This document shows, one piece after another, positions 53,389 to 62,380 of a stretch of DNA of 64,000 nucleotides. The stretch is from positions 558,001 to 622,000 of the forward strand of contig NZ_CANNGG010000001.1 of the NCBI RefSeq assembly GCF_947504135.1, read 5' to 3'. Position numbers and translations under genes: made by a program. Position 1 is the stretch's first letter; each line of letters starts with the position of its first letter. The notes beneath the pieces are model-generated. The model saw only the letters and a list, made by a program, of their open reading frames with translations. It ran no database searches and was not told the origin of the DNA. This DNA is from an uncultured Tenacibaculum sp. (lineage in GTDB: Bacteria > Bacteroidota > Bacteroidia > Flavobacteriales > Flavobacteriaceae).

Positions 53389-54762
53389 TTATCCTAGTTT
53401 CATTAAGGTTTTTAATTGTTTTAGTTTTCCTTTGTATGGAGCATATCGAGTTGGAATGTCTAGCCAAGTTCCGCGAGAAACAACCCCTTTTTTGTGTGAA
53501 AACGTGTCAAACGTTTGCTTTCCGTGATAACCACCTATACCACTTTCTCCCACACCACCAAAAGGCAGTCTGTGATTGGCAAAATGAACCGTAGTGTCAT
53601 TTATGGTTCCGCCACCAAATGAATAACGTTGAATCATTTTTTTAGCAAATGAATTTCGATTGGTAAATACATATAAAGCCAAAGGTTTATCATATTTAGC
53701 AGTGATTTTTTCAATGTCGGCTTCATTTTCGTAAGAAATTAGAGGGAAAATTGGTCCGAAAATTTCTCCTTTCATTACTTCACTATCCAAGCTAGGTTCA
53801 TCAATTAAGGTAGGGGCAATATAGCGGTCATCTCTATCGGTTTGCCCACCAATTACACAATTTTCATTTTCTAGCATCAAAGCTAGACGGTCAAAATTTC
53901 TAGTGTTGACAATGCGTGGAAAATCAGGTGAGTTTTGAGGGTTTTCTCCGTAGGCTCTAAAAATTTCTTCTTTAAATTCTTGTATAAACTGTTCTTTAAC
54001 CGATGTATGAATCAATAAATAATCAGGAGCAATGCAGGTTTGTCCGCCATTGATGAATTTTCCCCAAACCAAACGTTTTGCTGCTAATTTAATATTGGCA
54101 GTTTCGTCAACAATACACGGACTTTTTCCGCCTAATTCTAAAGTAACAGGTGTAAGATGATTTGCTGCAGCTTTAGCAATAATTTTACCTACAGGAACAC
54201 TTCCTGTAAAGAAAATATAATCCCAACGTTGCGCTAACAATTCTGTAGAAACATCCACGCCACCTTCAACAACAGTTACATGATTTTTATCAAAAACAGT
54301 CTCAATAATTTCTTTAGTAATTTTACTCGTATGTGGTGTCAATTCCGAAGGTTTTAATACCACGGTATTTCCTGCTGCAATAGCGCCTAATAAAGGTGCG
54401 AATGCTAGTTGATAAGGATAGTTCCAAGGAGCAATAATCAGTGCAGTTCCGTAAGGTTCTTTATAAATTTTTGCTGAGGAAGGGAAATTTAGTAACGACG
54501 GCAACACACGCAGAGGTTTACTCCAAGAATGAATATTTTTTATCGCCATTTTTAACTCAGCCAATACGATAGAAGTCTCAGTCATTACTGCTTCGTACTC
54601 CGATTTTTTAAAATCATCGTGAAGTGCTTTAATAATATCTTGTTCTCTAGCAATAAGTTCTTTTTGTAATCTTTTTAAAGCATTTTTTCTAAAGGAAATA
54701 TCTTTGGTTTGTTGGGTGGCAAAAAAGTTTTTTTGCGACTGAACCAATGCGGGAATATTCAT
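53389..54762 (-). CDS. Aldehyde dehydrogenase
   Basis: 457 residues, NAD(P)-dependent aldehyde dehydrogenase of the short class III / fatty-aldehyde type, which lacks part of the N-terminus seen in 490-residue forms. Active-site glutamate lies in VTLELGGKSPCIV and nucleophilic cysteine in NGGQTCIAPDY. Cofactor-binding features are IIAPWNYPYQLAF and FFTGSVPVGKIIA, with the C-terminal NHRLPFGGVGESGIGGYHG. It oxidises fatty or aromatic aldehydes to acids. The nitroreductase gene follows after 46 bases. Confidence 0.95.
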   Translation of the reverse strand: MNIPALVQSQKNFFATQQTKDISFRKNALKRLQKELIAREQDIIKALHDDFKKSEYEAVMTETSIVLAELKMAIKNIHSWSKPLRVLPSLLNFPSSAKIYKEPYGTALIIAPWNYPYQLAFAPLLGAIAAGNTVVLKPSELTPHTSKITKEIIETVFDKNHVTVVEGGVDVSTELLAQRWDYIFFTGSVPVGKIIAKAAANHLTPVTLELGGKSPCIVDETANIKLAAKRLVWGKFINGGQTCIAPDYLLIHTSVKEQFIQEFKEEIFRAYGENPQNSPDFPRIVNTRNFDRLALMLENENCVIGGQTDRDDRYIAPTLIDEPSLDSEVMKGEIFGPIFPLISYENEADIEKITAKYDKPLALYVFTNRNSFAKKMIQRYSFGGGTINDTTVHFANHRLPFGGVGESGIGGYHGKQTFDTFSHKKGVVSRGTWLDIPTRYAPYKGKLKQLKTLMKLG

Positions 54763-54888
54763 AAGCTATAAGTCTTGTGATTTTTTATTCATCATTGAAA
54801 ACCATAATGACGTAACCAAGACAAACAAAGTTAAGCTGACAAGGTTAGGTAATGACTTTGTGATGCAAAATTTGTCTAAATATACAAA

Positions 54889-55575
54889 TTACAAGCAAGC
54901 ATCCCAAATAGGATCAGATGGAGTTGGAGCAGTAAGTTTTATCAATTCTTTGCTTACTGGGTGTGTGAATTCAATTTTTCGAGCATGTAAATGGATGCTT
55001 CCATCTTTATTGCTTCTTTTAGCGCCGTATTTTAAATCACCTTTTATAATAGCACCAATGTTAGATAATTGCACACGAATTTGATGATGACGACCCGTTT
55101 CTAAATCGACTTCTAGTAACGAATAATTATCTAAATTTTTAAGTGTTTTGTAGTGAAGTATGGCTTTTTTGCTTCCTTCAACTTCTTTGGTGAAGGCTGT
55201 AGATTTATTATTCTTCGGGTTTTTCTTTAGGTAATTTGTTAAAGTATCCGAAGCTTTTTTAGGTTTTTGCTGCACTACTGCCCAATAGGTTTTCTTGATG
55301 GTTTTGTCGCGCAGCATTTTGTTTAAGCGTTCTAAAGCTTTAGAGGTACGCGCGTAAATAACAACGCCGGAAGTAGGTCTGTCTAAACGATGAACAGTCC
55401 CTAAAAAAACATTACCTGGTTTGTTGTATTTATCCTTAATGTATTCTTTAACAACATCCGAAAGTGGCTTGTCGCCTGTTTTGTCACCTTGCACTATATC
55501 ACCTGCACGTTTGTTAACCACTATAATATGGTTGTCTTCGTGTAAAACTTGTAGGTTTTCTTTAGTGGAATACAT
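54889..55575 (-). CDS. RluA-family pseudouridine synthase
   Basis: 228 residues. Contains the RluA signature around the catalytic aspartate, GTVHRLDRPTSGVVIYART, preceded by DNHIIVVNKRAGDIVQGD. The C-terminal TGRHHQIRVQLSNIGAIIKGD and GSIHLHARKIEFTHPV complete the fold. There is no S4 domain, and the size is that of the short RluA/YqcB-like enzymes that modify rRNA or tRNA uridines. The target position cannot be read. EngB lies 31 bases upstream on the same strand. Confidence 0.92.
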   Translation of the reverse strand: MYSTKENLQVLHEDNHIIVVNKRAGDIVQGDKTGDKPLSDVVKEYIKDKYNKPGNVFLGTVHRLDRPTSGVVIYARTSKALERLNKMLRDKTIKKTYWAVVQQKPKKASDTLTNYLKKNPKNNKSTAFTKEVEGSKKAILHYKTLKNLDNYSLLEVDLETGRHHQIRVQLSNIGAIIKGDLKYGAKRSNKDGSIHLHARKIEFTHPVSKELIKLTAPTPSDPIWDACL

Positions 55576-55606
55576 AGTTAAGTCGTAACTTGAGTAGTTT
55601 TAAGTC

Positions 55607-56218
55607 TTATTTAAAATTCTCTGCTACGTCCTCATTTACCTGATCGATAAAACTTAAAAACTCATCACGTCCCATTCCAGTTGAAGAAGAAGTAACAAAA
55701 TTCATTGGTAATTCTTCCCAATAGTTTAATAGTTTCTTTTTGTAAGAGGTGATTTGTTTGTTTAATTTAGAGCTCCCAAGTTTGTCAGCCTTTGTAAAAA
55801 CGATGCAAAAAGGAATGCGATTTTCTCCTAAAAATTGCATGAATTCTAAATCTATTTTTTGCGGATCGTGGCGAGAATCAATTAAAACAAAAGTGCAAAC
55901 TAATTGTTCGCGCTCTTTGAAGTAGTTTTCAATAAAATACTGAAAAATTTGTCGTTTCTTTTTAGAAACTTGTGCATAACCATATCCTGGTAAATCTACT
56001 AAAAACCACTCTTCGTTAATCTTAAAATGGTTGATTAGCTGTGTTTTTCCAGGTTTTCCAGAAGTTTTAGCTAAATCCTTACGTTCCATCAACATATTTA
56101 TTAATGAGGATTTACCAACATTAGAACGACCGATAAAAGCGTATTCAGGAATACGGTCTTTTGGAGCGTTGATAACATTGCTGTTACTCATTACAAATTC
56201 AGCAGATTTTATTTTCAT
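55607..56218 (-). CDS. ysxC: Ribosome biogenesis GTPase EngB (YsxC)
   Basis: 203 residues, Era/Obg-like GTPase needed for assembling the 50S subunit. G motifs are in order: G1 FIGRSNVGKSSLIN, G2 threonine in KPGKTQLINHF, G3 DLPGYGYAQVSK, G4 FTKADKLG, and G5 in TSSSTG. The length is normal. The gene follows an alpha/beta hydrolase gene after 24 bases on the minus strand and precedes the RluA-type synthase. Confidence 0.96.
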   Translation of the reverse strand: MKIKSAEFVMSNSNVINAPKDRIPEYAFIGRSNVGKSSLINMLMERKDLAKTSGKPGKTQLINHFKINEEWFLVDLPGYGYAQVSKKKRQIFQYFIENYFKEREQLVCTFVLIDSRHDPQKIDLEFMQFLGENRIPFCIVFTKADKLGSSKLNKQITSYKKKLLNYWEELPMNFVTSSSTGMGRDEFLSFIDQVNEDVAENFK

Positions 56219-56242
56219 GATACAATTAAGCTAGTTTAGCTG

Positions 56243-57007
56243 TTATATTTCGCGTTTAGAAAGCCAGCTTTCTAAAGTTTCATTAAATTTTTCAGGTCTT
56301 TCCATCATGGCTGCATGCCCACACTTATCAATCCAAAATAAATCAGCGTCAGGTAATAATTTATGGAAATCTTCAGCTACTTCTGGAGGAGTAACACTGT
56401 CTTGTTTCCCCCAAATTAAACAAGTAGGCTGTTTCATGCTAGGTAAATCTTTAGCCATGTTGTGACGAATTGCACTTTTAGCGATTGCTAACGTTTTAAC
56501 TAACGTGTTTCTATCGTTAATAACTTCGTAAACCTGATCTACAAGTTCATCAGTGGCAATTTCTTTGTCGTAAAAAACATCTTGTGCTTTTTTTCTAACA
56601 AATTCTTTATCACCTCTTTTTGGGTAACTATCTCCCATAGAGTTTTCATACAATCCTGAACTACCTGTTAAAACTAATGCTTTCACATCTTCAGGGTAGT
56701 GCTTTGTAAAGTATAAACCAATGTGACCTCCTAAAGAATTTCCTAAAAGAGTAACTTCTTTAAGTTCTTTAAATTCAATAAAATCATGTAAAAACTTTGC
56801 TAAGTTCTTAACATTGGTTTTAAGGAGTGGTAAGGTGTATAGGGGTAACTCAGGGATAATAACTTTATATCCTTTTTTTGAAAAATGATTAAATGTAGAA
56901 TCAAAATTACTTAAAGCTCCCATTAAACCATGAAGTATAATAATTGGATTGCCTTCTCCTGCTTCTGCGTATGTAAATTTGCCTTCTTTCTTTAAAAATT
57001 CAGTCAT
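56243..57007 (-). CDS. Alpha/beta hydrolase
   Basis: About 254 residues. Classic fold elements: oxyanion loop IIILHGLMGALSNFD, nucleophile elbow LLGNSLGGHIGLY, acid in CLIWGKQDSVTPP, and histidine in KCGHAAMMERPEKF, a full triad. There is an extra lid of about 60 residues. The ATG at 57007 is used; a GTG at 57031 lies on the -7 box. Predicted lipase, esterase or C-C hydrolase; no substrate is evident. It is divergent from mraZ, with 201 bases between. Confidence 0.87.
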   Translation of the reverse strand: MTEFLKKEGKFTYAEAGEGNPIIILHGLMGALSNFDSTFNHFSKKGYKVIIPELPLYTLPLLKTNVKNLAKFLHDFIEFKELKEVTLLGNSLGGHIGLYFTKHYPEDVKALVLTGSSGLYENSMGDSYPKRGDKEFVRKKAQDVFYDKEIATDELVDQVYEVINDRNTLVKTLAIAKSAIRHNMAKDLPSMKQPTCLIWGKQDSVTPPEVAEDFHKLLPDADLFWIDKCGHAAMMERPEKFNETLESWLSKREI

Positions 57008-57030
57008 AGATTTCTTGTTTGACTTAACCA

Positions 57031-57038
57031 CAAATGTA
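57031..57038 (-). promoter_or_regulatory. -7 promoter element of the hydrolase-ysxC-pseudouridine synthase unit
   Basis: Read on the minus strand TACATTTG (57038 to 57031), 23 bases before the ATG at 57007. Confidence 0.55.
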
Positions 57039-57140
57039 GTTCTTTTTTGTTAAAATTTCATTTTTATTATTTCTGAGGTTCATATTCTTTGGAAGGTGTT
57101 AAGCGTCAGTTTTTTAGGGTAAAAGTCAAAACTTATTAAC

Positions 57141-57170
57141 AAAGTGGTAAAATGTGGTAAAAAGTGGTAG
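57141..57170 (+). promoter_or_regulatory. MraZ-box-like direct repeats
   Basis: Three GTGGTA units, exactly 10 bases apart (AAAGTGGTAA, AATGTGGTAA, AAAGTGGTAG), lie upstream of the mraZ -7 box where the -33 element would be. MraZ binds direct TGGG/GTG-type repeats at 10-base spacing in other bacteria. Confidence 0.7.
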
Positions 57171-57178
57171 ATTTTTTT

Positions 57179-57186
57179 TATTTTTG
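57179..57186 (+). promoter_or_regulatory. -7 promoter element of the division and cell-wall cluster
   Basis: TATTTTTG, a full TAnnTTTG match, 22 bases before the mraZ start. No TTG in the -33 zone, which is occupied by the GTGGTA repeats. Confidence 0.6.
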
Positions 57187-57208
57187 ATGCAAACTATAGT
57201 TTCTTTAC

Positions 57209-57676
57209 GTGGTAAATTTAATTGGAACATACGAATGCAAAGTAGATGCTAAAGGAAGGTTAATGATGTCATCGGCTTTCAAGAAGCAGTTGTCTTCTGT
57301 GTTGCAAGAGGGGTTTGTGATTAAACGCTCTGTGTTTCAGTCTTGTTTGGAGTTGTATCCGATGCAGCAGTGGAATTCGGTGATGGCAAAAATCAATAAA
57401 CTAAATCGATTTGTAAAGAAAAATAATGACTTTATCAGGAGGTTTACTGCGGGTGTGAAAGTGGTGGAGATGGATGCTTCCGGTAGGATATTAATTCCAA
57501 AAGATTTGTGTCAATTCGCAGAAATTGAAAAAGAAGTAGTGCTTTCGTCTGCAGTGAACATTATTGAGATTTGGGATAAGGATAAGTATGAAAAAGTAAT
57601 AGATGATGCTGTTGTTGATTTTGCTGATTTGGCAGAAGAGGTAATGGGTAATATAGGAGAAGATGAGTTATCATAG
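57209..57676 (+). CDS. mraZ: Transcriptional regulator MraZ
   Basis: 155 residues, two AbrB-type DNA-binding halves, each with the DxxGR core (CKVDAKGRLMMSSAFKKQL and VEMDASGRILIPKDLCQFA). MraZ is a repressor of the division cluster that it heads. The start is a GTG at 57209, because no ATG gives a family-like beginning and the residues after it (VNLIGTYECK) fit the family. The GTGGTA repeats ahead of it suggest autoregulation. The rsmH start overlaps its end by fourteen bases. Confidence 0.95.
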   Translation: MVNLIGTYECKVDAKGRLMMSSAFKKQLSSVLQEGFVIKRSVFQSCLELYPMQQWNSVMAKINKLNRFVKKNNDFIRRFTAGVKVVEMDASGRILIPKDLCQFAEIEKEVVLSSAVNIIEIWDKDKYEKVIDDAVVDFADLAEEVMGNIGEDELS

Positions 57677-58559
57677 TCCGGTTTTGTTAAAAGAAAGTGT
57701 AGATGCGCTTAATATTAAAGAAGATGGAGTGTATGTGGATGTGACCTTTGGTGGAGGTGGACATTCACGCGAAATATTGAGTCGATTAGGAGAGAAGGGA
57801 AGGTTGTTTGCTTTTGATCAAGATCCGGATGCGCAGCAAAATAAAATTGATGATCCGCGTTTTGTGTTGATTGGTGAGAATTTTCGTTTTATTTCGAGAT
57901 TCTTACGTTTTTACGGAGTGAAAAAAGTGGATGGGGTATTGGCAGATTTAGGTGTGTCGTCACATCAGTTTGATGAAGCGGAAAGAGGGTTTTCAACTCG
58001 TTTTGATGCTGATTTAGATATGCGAATGGATCAGAAATCAGAATTGTCTGGCAAGAAAATTATCAATACTTATACTGAAGAGCAATTGTCTGATGTGTTG
58101 TTTTTATATGGTGAGTTGCGAAATGCACGAACACTGGCGAAAACAATTGTTGAAGCGAGAACTGAAAAAGAAATCAAAACAAGCTTCGAGTTGAAAGTAG
58201 TGTTGCAAAGATTTCTTCCGAAGGCAAAAGAACATAAGATTCTAGCGCAGATTTTTCAGGCGATTCGTATTGAGGTGAATCAAGAGTTGGAAGTGTTGAA
58301 AGAGTTTTTGCAACAGATTCCGCAGTTGTTGAATGAAGATGGTAGGTTGAGTGTGATTTCATATCATTCTTTAGAGGATAGGTTAGTGAAGCGATTTATA
58401 AGAACAGGGTTGTTTAGTGGAGAGCCTGAAAAAGATTTTTATGGGAACACCAATGAGCCAATGAAAAAAGTAGGTAAAATGATTGTTCCTACTAAAGATG
58501 AGATAAAAGAGAATAACAGGGCGCGTAGTGCAAAACTGCGAATAGCAACGTTAAAGTAA
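57663..58559 (+). CDS. rsmH: 16S rRNA (cytosine-1402-N4) methyltransferase RsmH
   Basis: 298 residues. The N-terminal HSPVLLKESVDALNIKEDGVY opening, the SAM-binding VDVTFGGGGHSREIL, the LADLGVSSHQFDEAERGFS block and the C-terminal ISYHSLEDRLVKRFI motif identify it. It methylates C1402 of 16S rRNA with SAM. It overlaps the mraZ end and shares one base with the next gene, indicating translational coupling along the cluster. Confidence 0.97.
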   Translation: MSYHSPVLLKESVDALNIKEDGVYVDVTFGGGGHSREILSRLGEKGRLFAFDQDPDAQQNKIDDPRFVLIGENFRFISRFLRFYGVKKVDGVLADLGVSSHQFDEAERGFSTRFDADLDMRMDQKSELSGKKIINTYTEEQLSDVLFLYGELRNARTLAKTIVEARTEKEIKTSFELKVVLQRFLPKAKEHKILAQIFQAIRIEVNQELEVLKEFLQQIPQLLNEDGRLSVISYHSLEDRLVKRFIRTGLFSGEPEKDFYGNTNEPMKKVGKMIVPTKDEIKENNRARSAKLRIATLK

Positions 58560-58891
58560 TGACGAAAGGAAAGAAGAATATAGTATACGATCTTCTAAGA
58601 GGGAGTTTTCTTACAGATGAAAGCTCGTTTAAGAATTGGAGGGTTTTAATTTTTGTGGTAGCGTTATTGTTGATGATGATATACAGTGCGCATAGTGCAG
58701 ATGCTAAAGTGGTACAGATAGCAGAGCTAAATAAGAAGAAAAGAGAGCTGCGGGCAGAAGATGTAGATACGAGTACGCAATTAATGAAAATGAAGTTAGA
58801 GAGCAGTATTCGAGATAAAGTAAAAAGTAAAGGGTTGTATCCAGCGAAAAAGCCTCCTCAAAAAATTAAAGTAACATATAGTAAAGAATAA
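58559..58891 (+). CDS. ftsL: FtsL-like cell-division protein
   Basis: 110 residues with bitopic topology: a cytoplasmic N-terminus, one membrane helix (about residues 28-45, LIFVVALLLMMIYSAHS), then a periplasmic coiled-coil-like stretch (AELNKKKRELRAEDVDTSTQ). It is placed exactly where ftsL lies in division clusters, between rsmH and ftsI, which supports the call since FtsL sequences are poorly conserved. It would connect FtsQ/FtsB to the FtsI/FtsW synthase. One-base overlap with rsmH and six bases to ftsI. Confidence 0.83.
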   Translation: MTKGKKNIVYDLLRGSFLTDESSFKNWRVLIFVVALLLMMIYSAHSADAKVVQIAELNKKKRELRAEDVDTSTQLMKMKLESSIRDKVKSKGLYPAKKPPQKIKVTYSKE

Positions 58892-58897
58892 TACAAA

Positions 58898-60910
58898 ATG
58901 GTAGAAAAAAAAAGCATATTAAATAAACTCTATATAATAGTTGTTTTAATGACGCTTTTCTTTGTTGTTATCATTTTTAGAGTTTTCAATCTTCAGTATG
59001 TTGAGGGTGAAAAGTATCGTAAATTATCCTTAGAAAAGACTACAAAGAACGATACTATTTTTGCGAATAGAGGTAATGTTTATGCCGCTGACGGAAACTT
59101 GTTGGCAACTTCAATGTCTAAGTTCACGATTCGAATGGATGTTATGTCGGTAGAGTCGGGTGTTTTTGAAAAAAATCTTGTTGCGTTATCAGAGTCGTTA
59201 TCTGGCTTGTTAGGTAAAACGTCAAAGTATTATCAAAATAAATTAAGAAAAGCAAGAAATCAGAAAAATCGTTACCTATTAATTGCTCGAAATGTAGGGT
59301 ATAACGACTATGTGAAAATGAAAAGCTTCCCTATTTTTAACAGAGGGGTATATAGAGGTGGTTTTATAGCGGAGCAAAAAACGGTGCGTGTGCATCCGAT
59401 AGGTAAAATTGCAGAACGTACTATTGGGTATGATGATTATAGAGGAGGAGCAGGGATAGAAGGTGCATTTGCTGATTATATGGAAGGCGAAAATGGTTGG
59501 CGACTAAAACAAAAAATAGCCAAAGGACAATGGAAGCCTATTAATGATGTAAATGAAAAGGAGCCTATTGATGGAAGTGATGTCATAACAACAATTGATG
59601 TAAATATTCAAGATATTACACATCATGCTTTGTTGCGACAAATGGAGTATTTCGAGGCGGATCATGGTTGTGCTGTAGTAATGGAGGTTGAAACAGGTGA
59701 GATTAGAGCGATCTCTAATTTAGGGAGAACATCAAACGGAAAGTATTATGAAAAAAGAAACTATGCTGTTTGGGAGAGTCATGAACCAGGCTCTACGTTT
59801 AAGCTAGCTAGTTTAATGGTGGCTTTGGAAGATAAAGTAGTAGATACATCAACTGTGGTAGATTGTGAAAAAGGAAGGATGTATGTTAATAATAGTAAAG
59901 TAGAGGATAGTAAAAGAGGAGGGTTTGGTAAAATATCTTTAGGGAGGGTGTTTGAGGTTTCTTCAAATGTAGGAATTGTAAAAACGATACAGAAACATTA
60001 CGATAATAATCCGAAAAAATTTACAGATAAAATCAAATCGTTTGGTTTGGGTCAGTTAACAGGAGTTAAAATTAAAGGAGAGGGAAAGCCATATATACCA
60101 GTGCCTACAGAAAAAAGTTGGAGTCCAATTTCGCTAGAGTGGATGGCCTTTGGGTATGGGGTTTCTCTTACGCCATTACAAACTTTAGCATTTTATAATG
60201 CAGTAGCAAATAATGGTAAGTTAGTAAAACCATATTTTGTTAAAGAATTAAGAGTTGGAGGTAAAGTAGAAGAAAGTTTCGGTACAGAGGTGTTGAAAGA
60301 AAAAATAGCTTCTCAAGAAACTTTAGATAAAGTGAGAAAGGTAATGGAGAATACTATTCAATACGGTACAGGAAGGAGAATTTATTCTCCAAATTTTTCC
60401 ATGGCAGGAAAAACAGGGACAGCTAAAAAATATATTCCTCGAACTAAAAATGATAAAGGAGAGTATGAAGGAGGGTATTATTCTAATCAGAAATATGTAG
60501 CTTCATTTGCAGGGTTCTTTCCAGCAGATGAACCTAAATATTCTTGTATAGTAGTGGTGCACAGTCCGAAAAAAGAAAAAGGATATTACGGAGCGACAGT
60601 TGCGGCGCCAATTTTTAAAGAAATAGCTCAAAAAATATATACTTCAACAGCGATTAATAACCAATTTGTAGCTGATGAGATTTCGGATGAAGTGATTGAT
60701 AATGAGTATAAAGGGTATTATAAAAAAATAAGAAAATATAAAACTATAATGCCTAAAGTAACTGGTATGAGTGGTATGGATGCTATAGCTTTATTAGAAA
60801 ATATGGGGTTAAAAGTTAAGTTTTCTGGGGTAGGGAAAGTGACAGAACAGTCTGTTGAAAAAGGAAAGAAAGTACAAAAAGGAGCAACGGTATATTTAAA
60901 ATTATCATAG
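58898..60910 (+). CDS. ftsI: Division-specific transpeptidase FtsI (PBP3 type) with PASTA domain
   Basis: 670 residues. A membrane anchor (about 11-30) is followed by the pedestal domain and the class B transpeptidase. Active-site motifs are S299-TFK302 (in EPGSTFKLAS), S355-S-N357 (VSSNVGI), and K505-TGT508 (MAGKTGTAKKY). A single PASTA domain closes the C-terminus (IMPKVTGMSGMDAIALLENM), as is common in Bacteroidota and Gram-positives but not in E. coli. It crosslinks septal peptidoglycan. It is followed directly by murE, whose TTG starts on the base after the stop. Confidence 0.96.
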   Translation: MVEKKSILNKLYIIVVLMTLFFVVIIFRVFNLQYVEGEKYRKLSLEKTTKNDTIFANRGNVYAADGNLLATSMSKFTIRMDVMSVESGVFEKNLVALSESLSGLLGKTSKYYQNKLRKARNQKNRYLLIARNVGYNDYVKMKSFPIFNRGVYRGGFIAEQKTVRVHPIGKIAERTIGYDDYRGGAGIEGAFADYMEGENGWRLKQKIAKGQWKPINDVNEKEPIDGSDVITTIDVNIQDITHHALLRQMEYFEADHGCAVVMEVETGEIRAISNLGRTSNGKYYEKRNYAVWESHEPGSTFKLASLMVALEDKVVDTSTVVDCEKGRMYVNNSKVEDSKRGGFGKISLGRVFEVSSNVGIVKTIQKHYDNNPKKFTDKIKSFGLGQLTGVKIKGEGKPYIPVPTEKSWSPISLEWMAFGYGVSLTPLQTLAFYNAVANNGKLVKPYFVKELRVGGKVEESFGTEVLKEKIASQETLDKVRKVMENTIQYGTGRRIYSPNFSMAGKTGTAKKYIPRTKNDKGEYEGGYYSNQKYVASFAGFFPADEPKYSCIVVVHSPKKEKGYYGATVAAPIFKEIAQKIYTSTAINNQFVADEISDEVIDNEYKGYYKKIRKYKTIMPKVTGMSGMDAIALLENMGLKVKFSGVGKVTEQSVEKGKKVQKGATVYLKLS

Positions 60911-62377
60911 TTGAAAAATTTAAAAGACATATTATATAAGGTATCAGTAAATGAGGTTTACGGAAATACAGATGTTGTTATTAATGCAGTTCAGTTTGAT
61001 AGTAGGCAAGTGCAGGATAATGATGTTTTTGTAGCGCAAAGAGGGGTAGTAGTTGATGGTCATCAATATATTGAAAAAGCTATAGGTCTTGGCGCAAAAG
61101 CTGTGATTTGTGAAGATTTTCCTGAAGAAAAAAATGAGCAAGTAACTTATATAAAAGTAGAAGATTCCAATGTCGCTTTAGCAATAATAGCGGCAAATTA
61201 TTATAACAACCCGTCAAAAAGCTTGCAATTAGTAGGAGTTACTGGTACCAATGGTAAAACTACAATTGCAAGCTTATTGTATCAATTGTTTAAAAAGGCA
61301 GGATATAAAGTAGGTTTGTTATCAACTGTTAAAATAATGGTTGATGAAAACGAATATAAGGCAACACATACAACACCAAACTCAGTGGCGATTAATAACT
61401 ATTTGTCAATGATGGTTAAAGAAGGTGTTGAATATTGTTTTATGGAAGTAAGTTCTCATGGAATACATCAAAAACGTACTGAAGGATTAGAGTTTGTAGG
61501 AGGTGTGTTTACGAATTTATCGCATGATCATTTAGATTATCATGAAACCTTTGCAGAGTATCGCGATGTAAAAAAATCATTTTTTGATTCGTTACCTAAA
61601 TCGGCGTTTGCCTTGGTAAATATTGATGATAAAAATGGCAAAGTAATGTTGCAAAATACGAAAGCAAATAAACAAACTTATGCGCTAAAAACGATAGGCG
61701 ATTTTAAAGCAAAAGTATTAGAAAAACGTTTTTCAGGAACTTTATTGACAATTAATGGAGTTGAAGTTTGGACGAAGTTAATAGGTGAGTTTAATGCGTA
61801 TAACTTGTTAGCTATTTATGGAGTAGCAGAATTGTTGGGGCTTGAAAAACTAGAGATTTTACGAATTGTAAGTGAATTAGAAAGTGTAAGTGGGCGTTTT
61901 CAATATACGGTCTCAGATGGTGGGGTTACTGCAATTGTAGATTATGCACATACACCTGATGCCTTGAAAAATGTGTTGCAAACCATTAACGATATCCGTA
62001 CAGGAAATGAAACAGTAATTACAGTTGTAGGTTGTGGTGGAGATAGAGATGCGACTAAACGTCCAAAAATGGCGTTGATTGCTTCGCAGTTAAGTAATCA
62101 GGTAATTCTAACTTCAGATAATCCAAGAACAGAAGATCCACAGTTTATTATAGATCAAATGGAGGAAGGTGTTACTGCAGAAAATTATAAAAAAATATTG
62201 TCGATTGTCGATAGAAGGCAGGCTATAAAAACAGCTTGTAAGTTAGCAAAGTCAGGAGATATCATCCTAATTGCTGGAAAAGGACATGAAACCTATCAAG
62301 AAATAAATGGTGTACGTCATCATTTTGATGATTTAGAAGAAGTAACCAACTGTTTCAATCAACTAAAAAAACACTAA
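60911..62377 (+). CDS. murE: UDP-MurNAc-tripeptide synthetase MurE
   Basis: 488 residues. Adds the third stem-peptide residue to UDP-MurNAc-L-Ala-D-Glu. The P-loop is TGTNGKTTIASLLY, the substrate block THTTPNSVAINNYLSM is complete, and VVGCGGDRDATKRPKMA with LTSDNPRTEDP ends the enzyme. The DNPR motif is that of the meso-diaminopimelate-specific type, so the wall should be A1-gamma. The start is a TTG directly after the ftsI stop codon, with no ATG nearby, which is unusual but gives the family-like MKNLKDILYKVSV. Confidence 0.95.
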   Translation: MKNLKDILYKVSVNEVYGNTDVVINAVQFDSRQVQDNDVFVAQRGVVVDGHQYIEKAIGLGAKAVICEDFPEEKNEQVTYIKVEDSNVALAIIAANYYNNPSKSLQLVGVTGTNGKTTIASLLYQLFKKAGYKVGLLSTVKIMVDENEYKATHTTPNSVAINNYLSMMVKEGVEYCFMEVSSHGIHQKRTEGLEFVGGVFTNLSHDHLDYHETFAEYRDVKKSFFDSLPKSAFALVNIDDKNGKVMLQNTKANKQTYALKTIGDFKAKVLEKRFSGTLLTINGVEVWTKLIGEFNAYNLLAIYGVAELLGLEKLEILRIVSELESVSGRFQYTVSDGGVTAIVDYAHTPDALKNVLQTINDIRTGNETVITVVGCGGDRDATKRPKMALIASQLSNQVILTSDNPRTEDPQFIIDQMEEGVTAENYKKILSIVDRRQAIKTACKLAKSGDIILIAGKGHETYQEINGVRHHFDDLEEVTNCFNQLKKH

Positions 62378-62380
62378 CGA

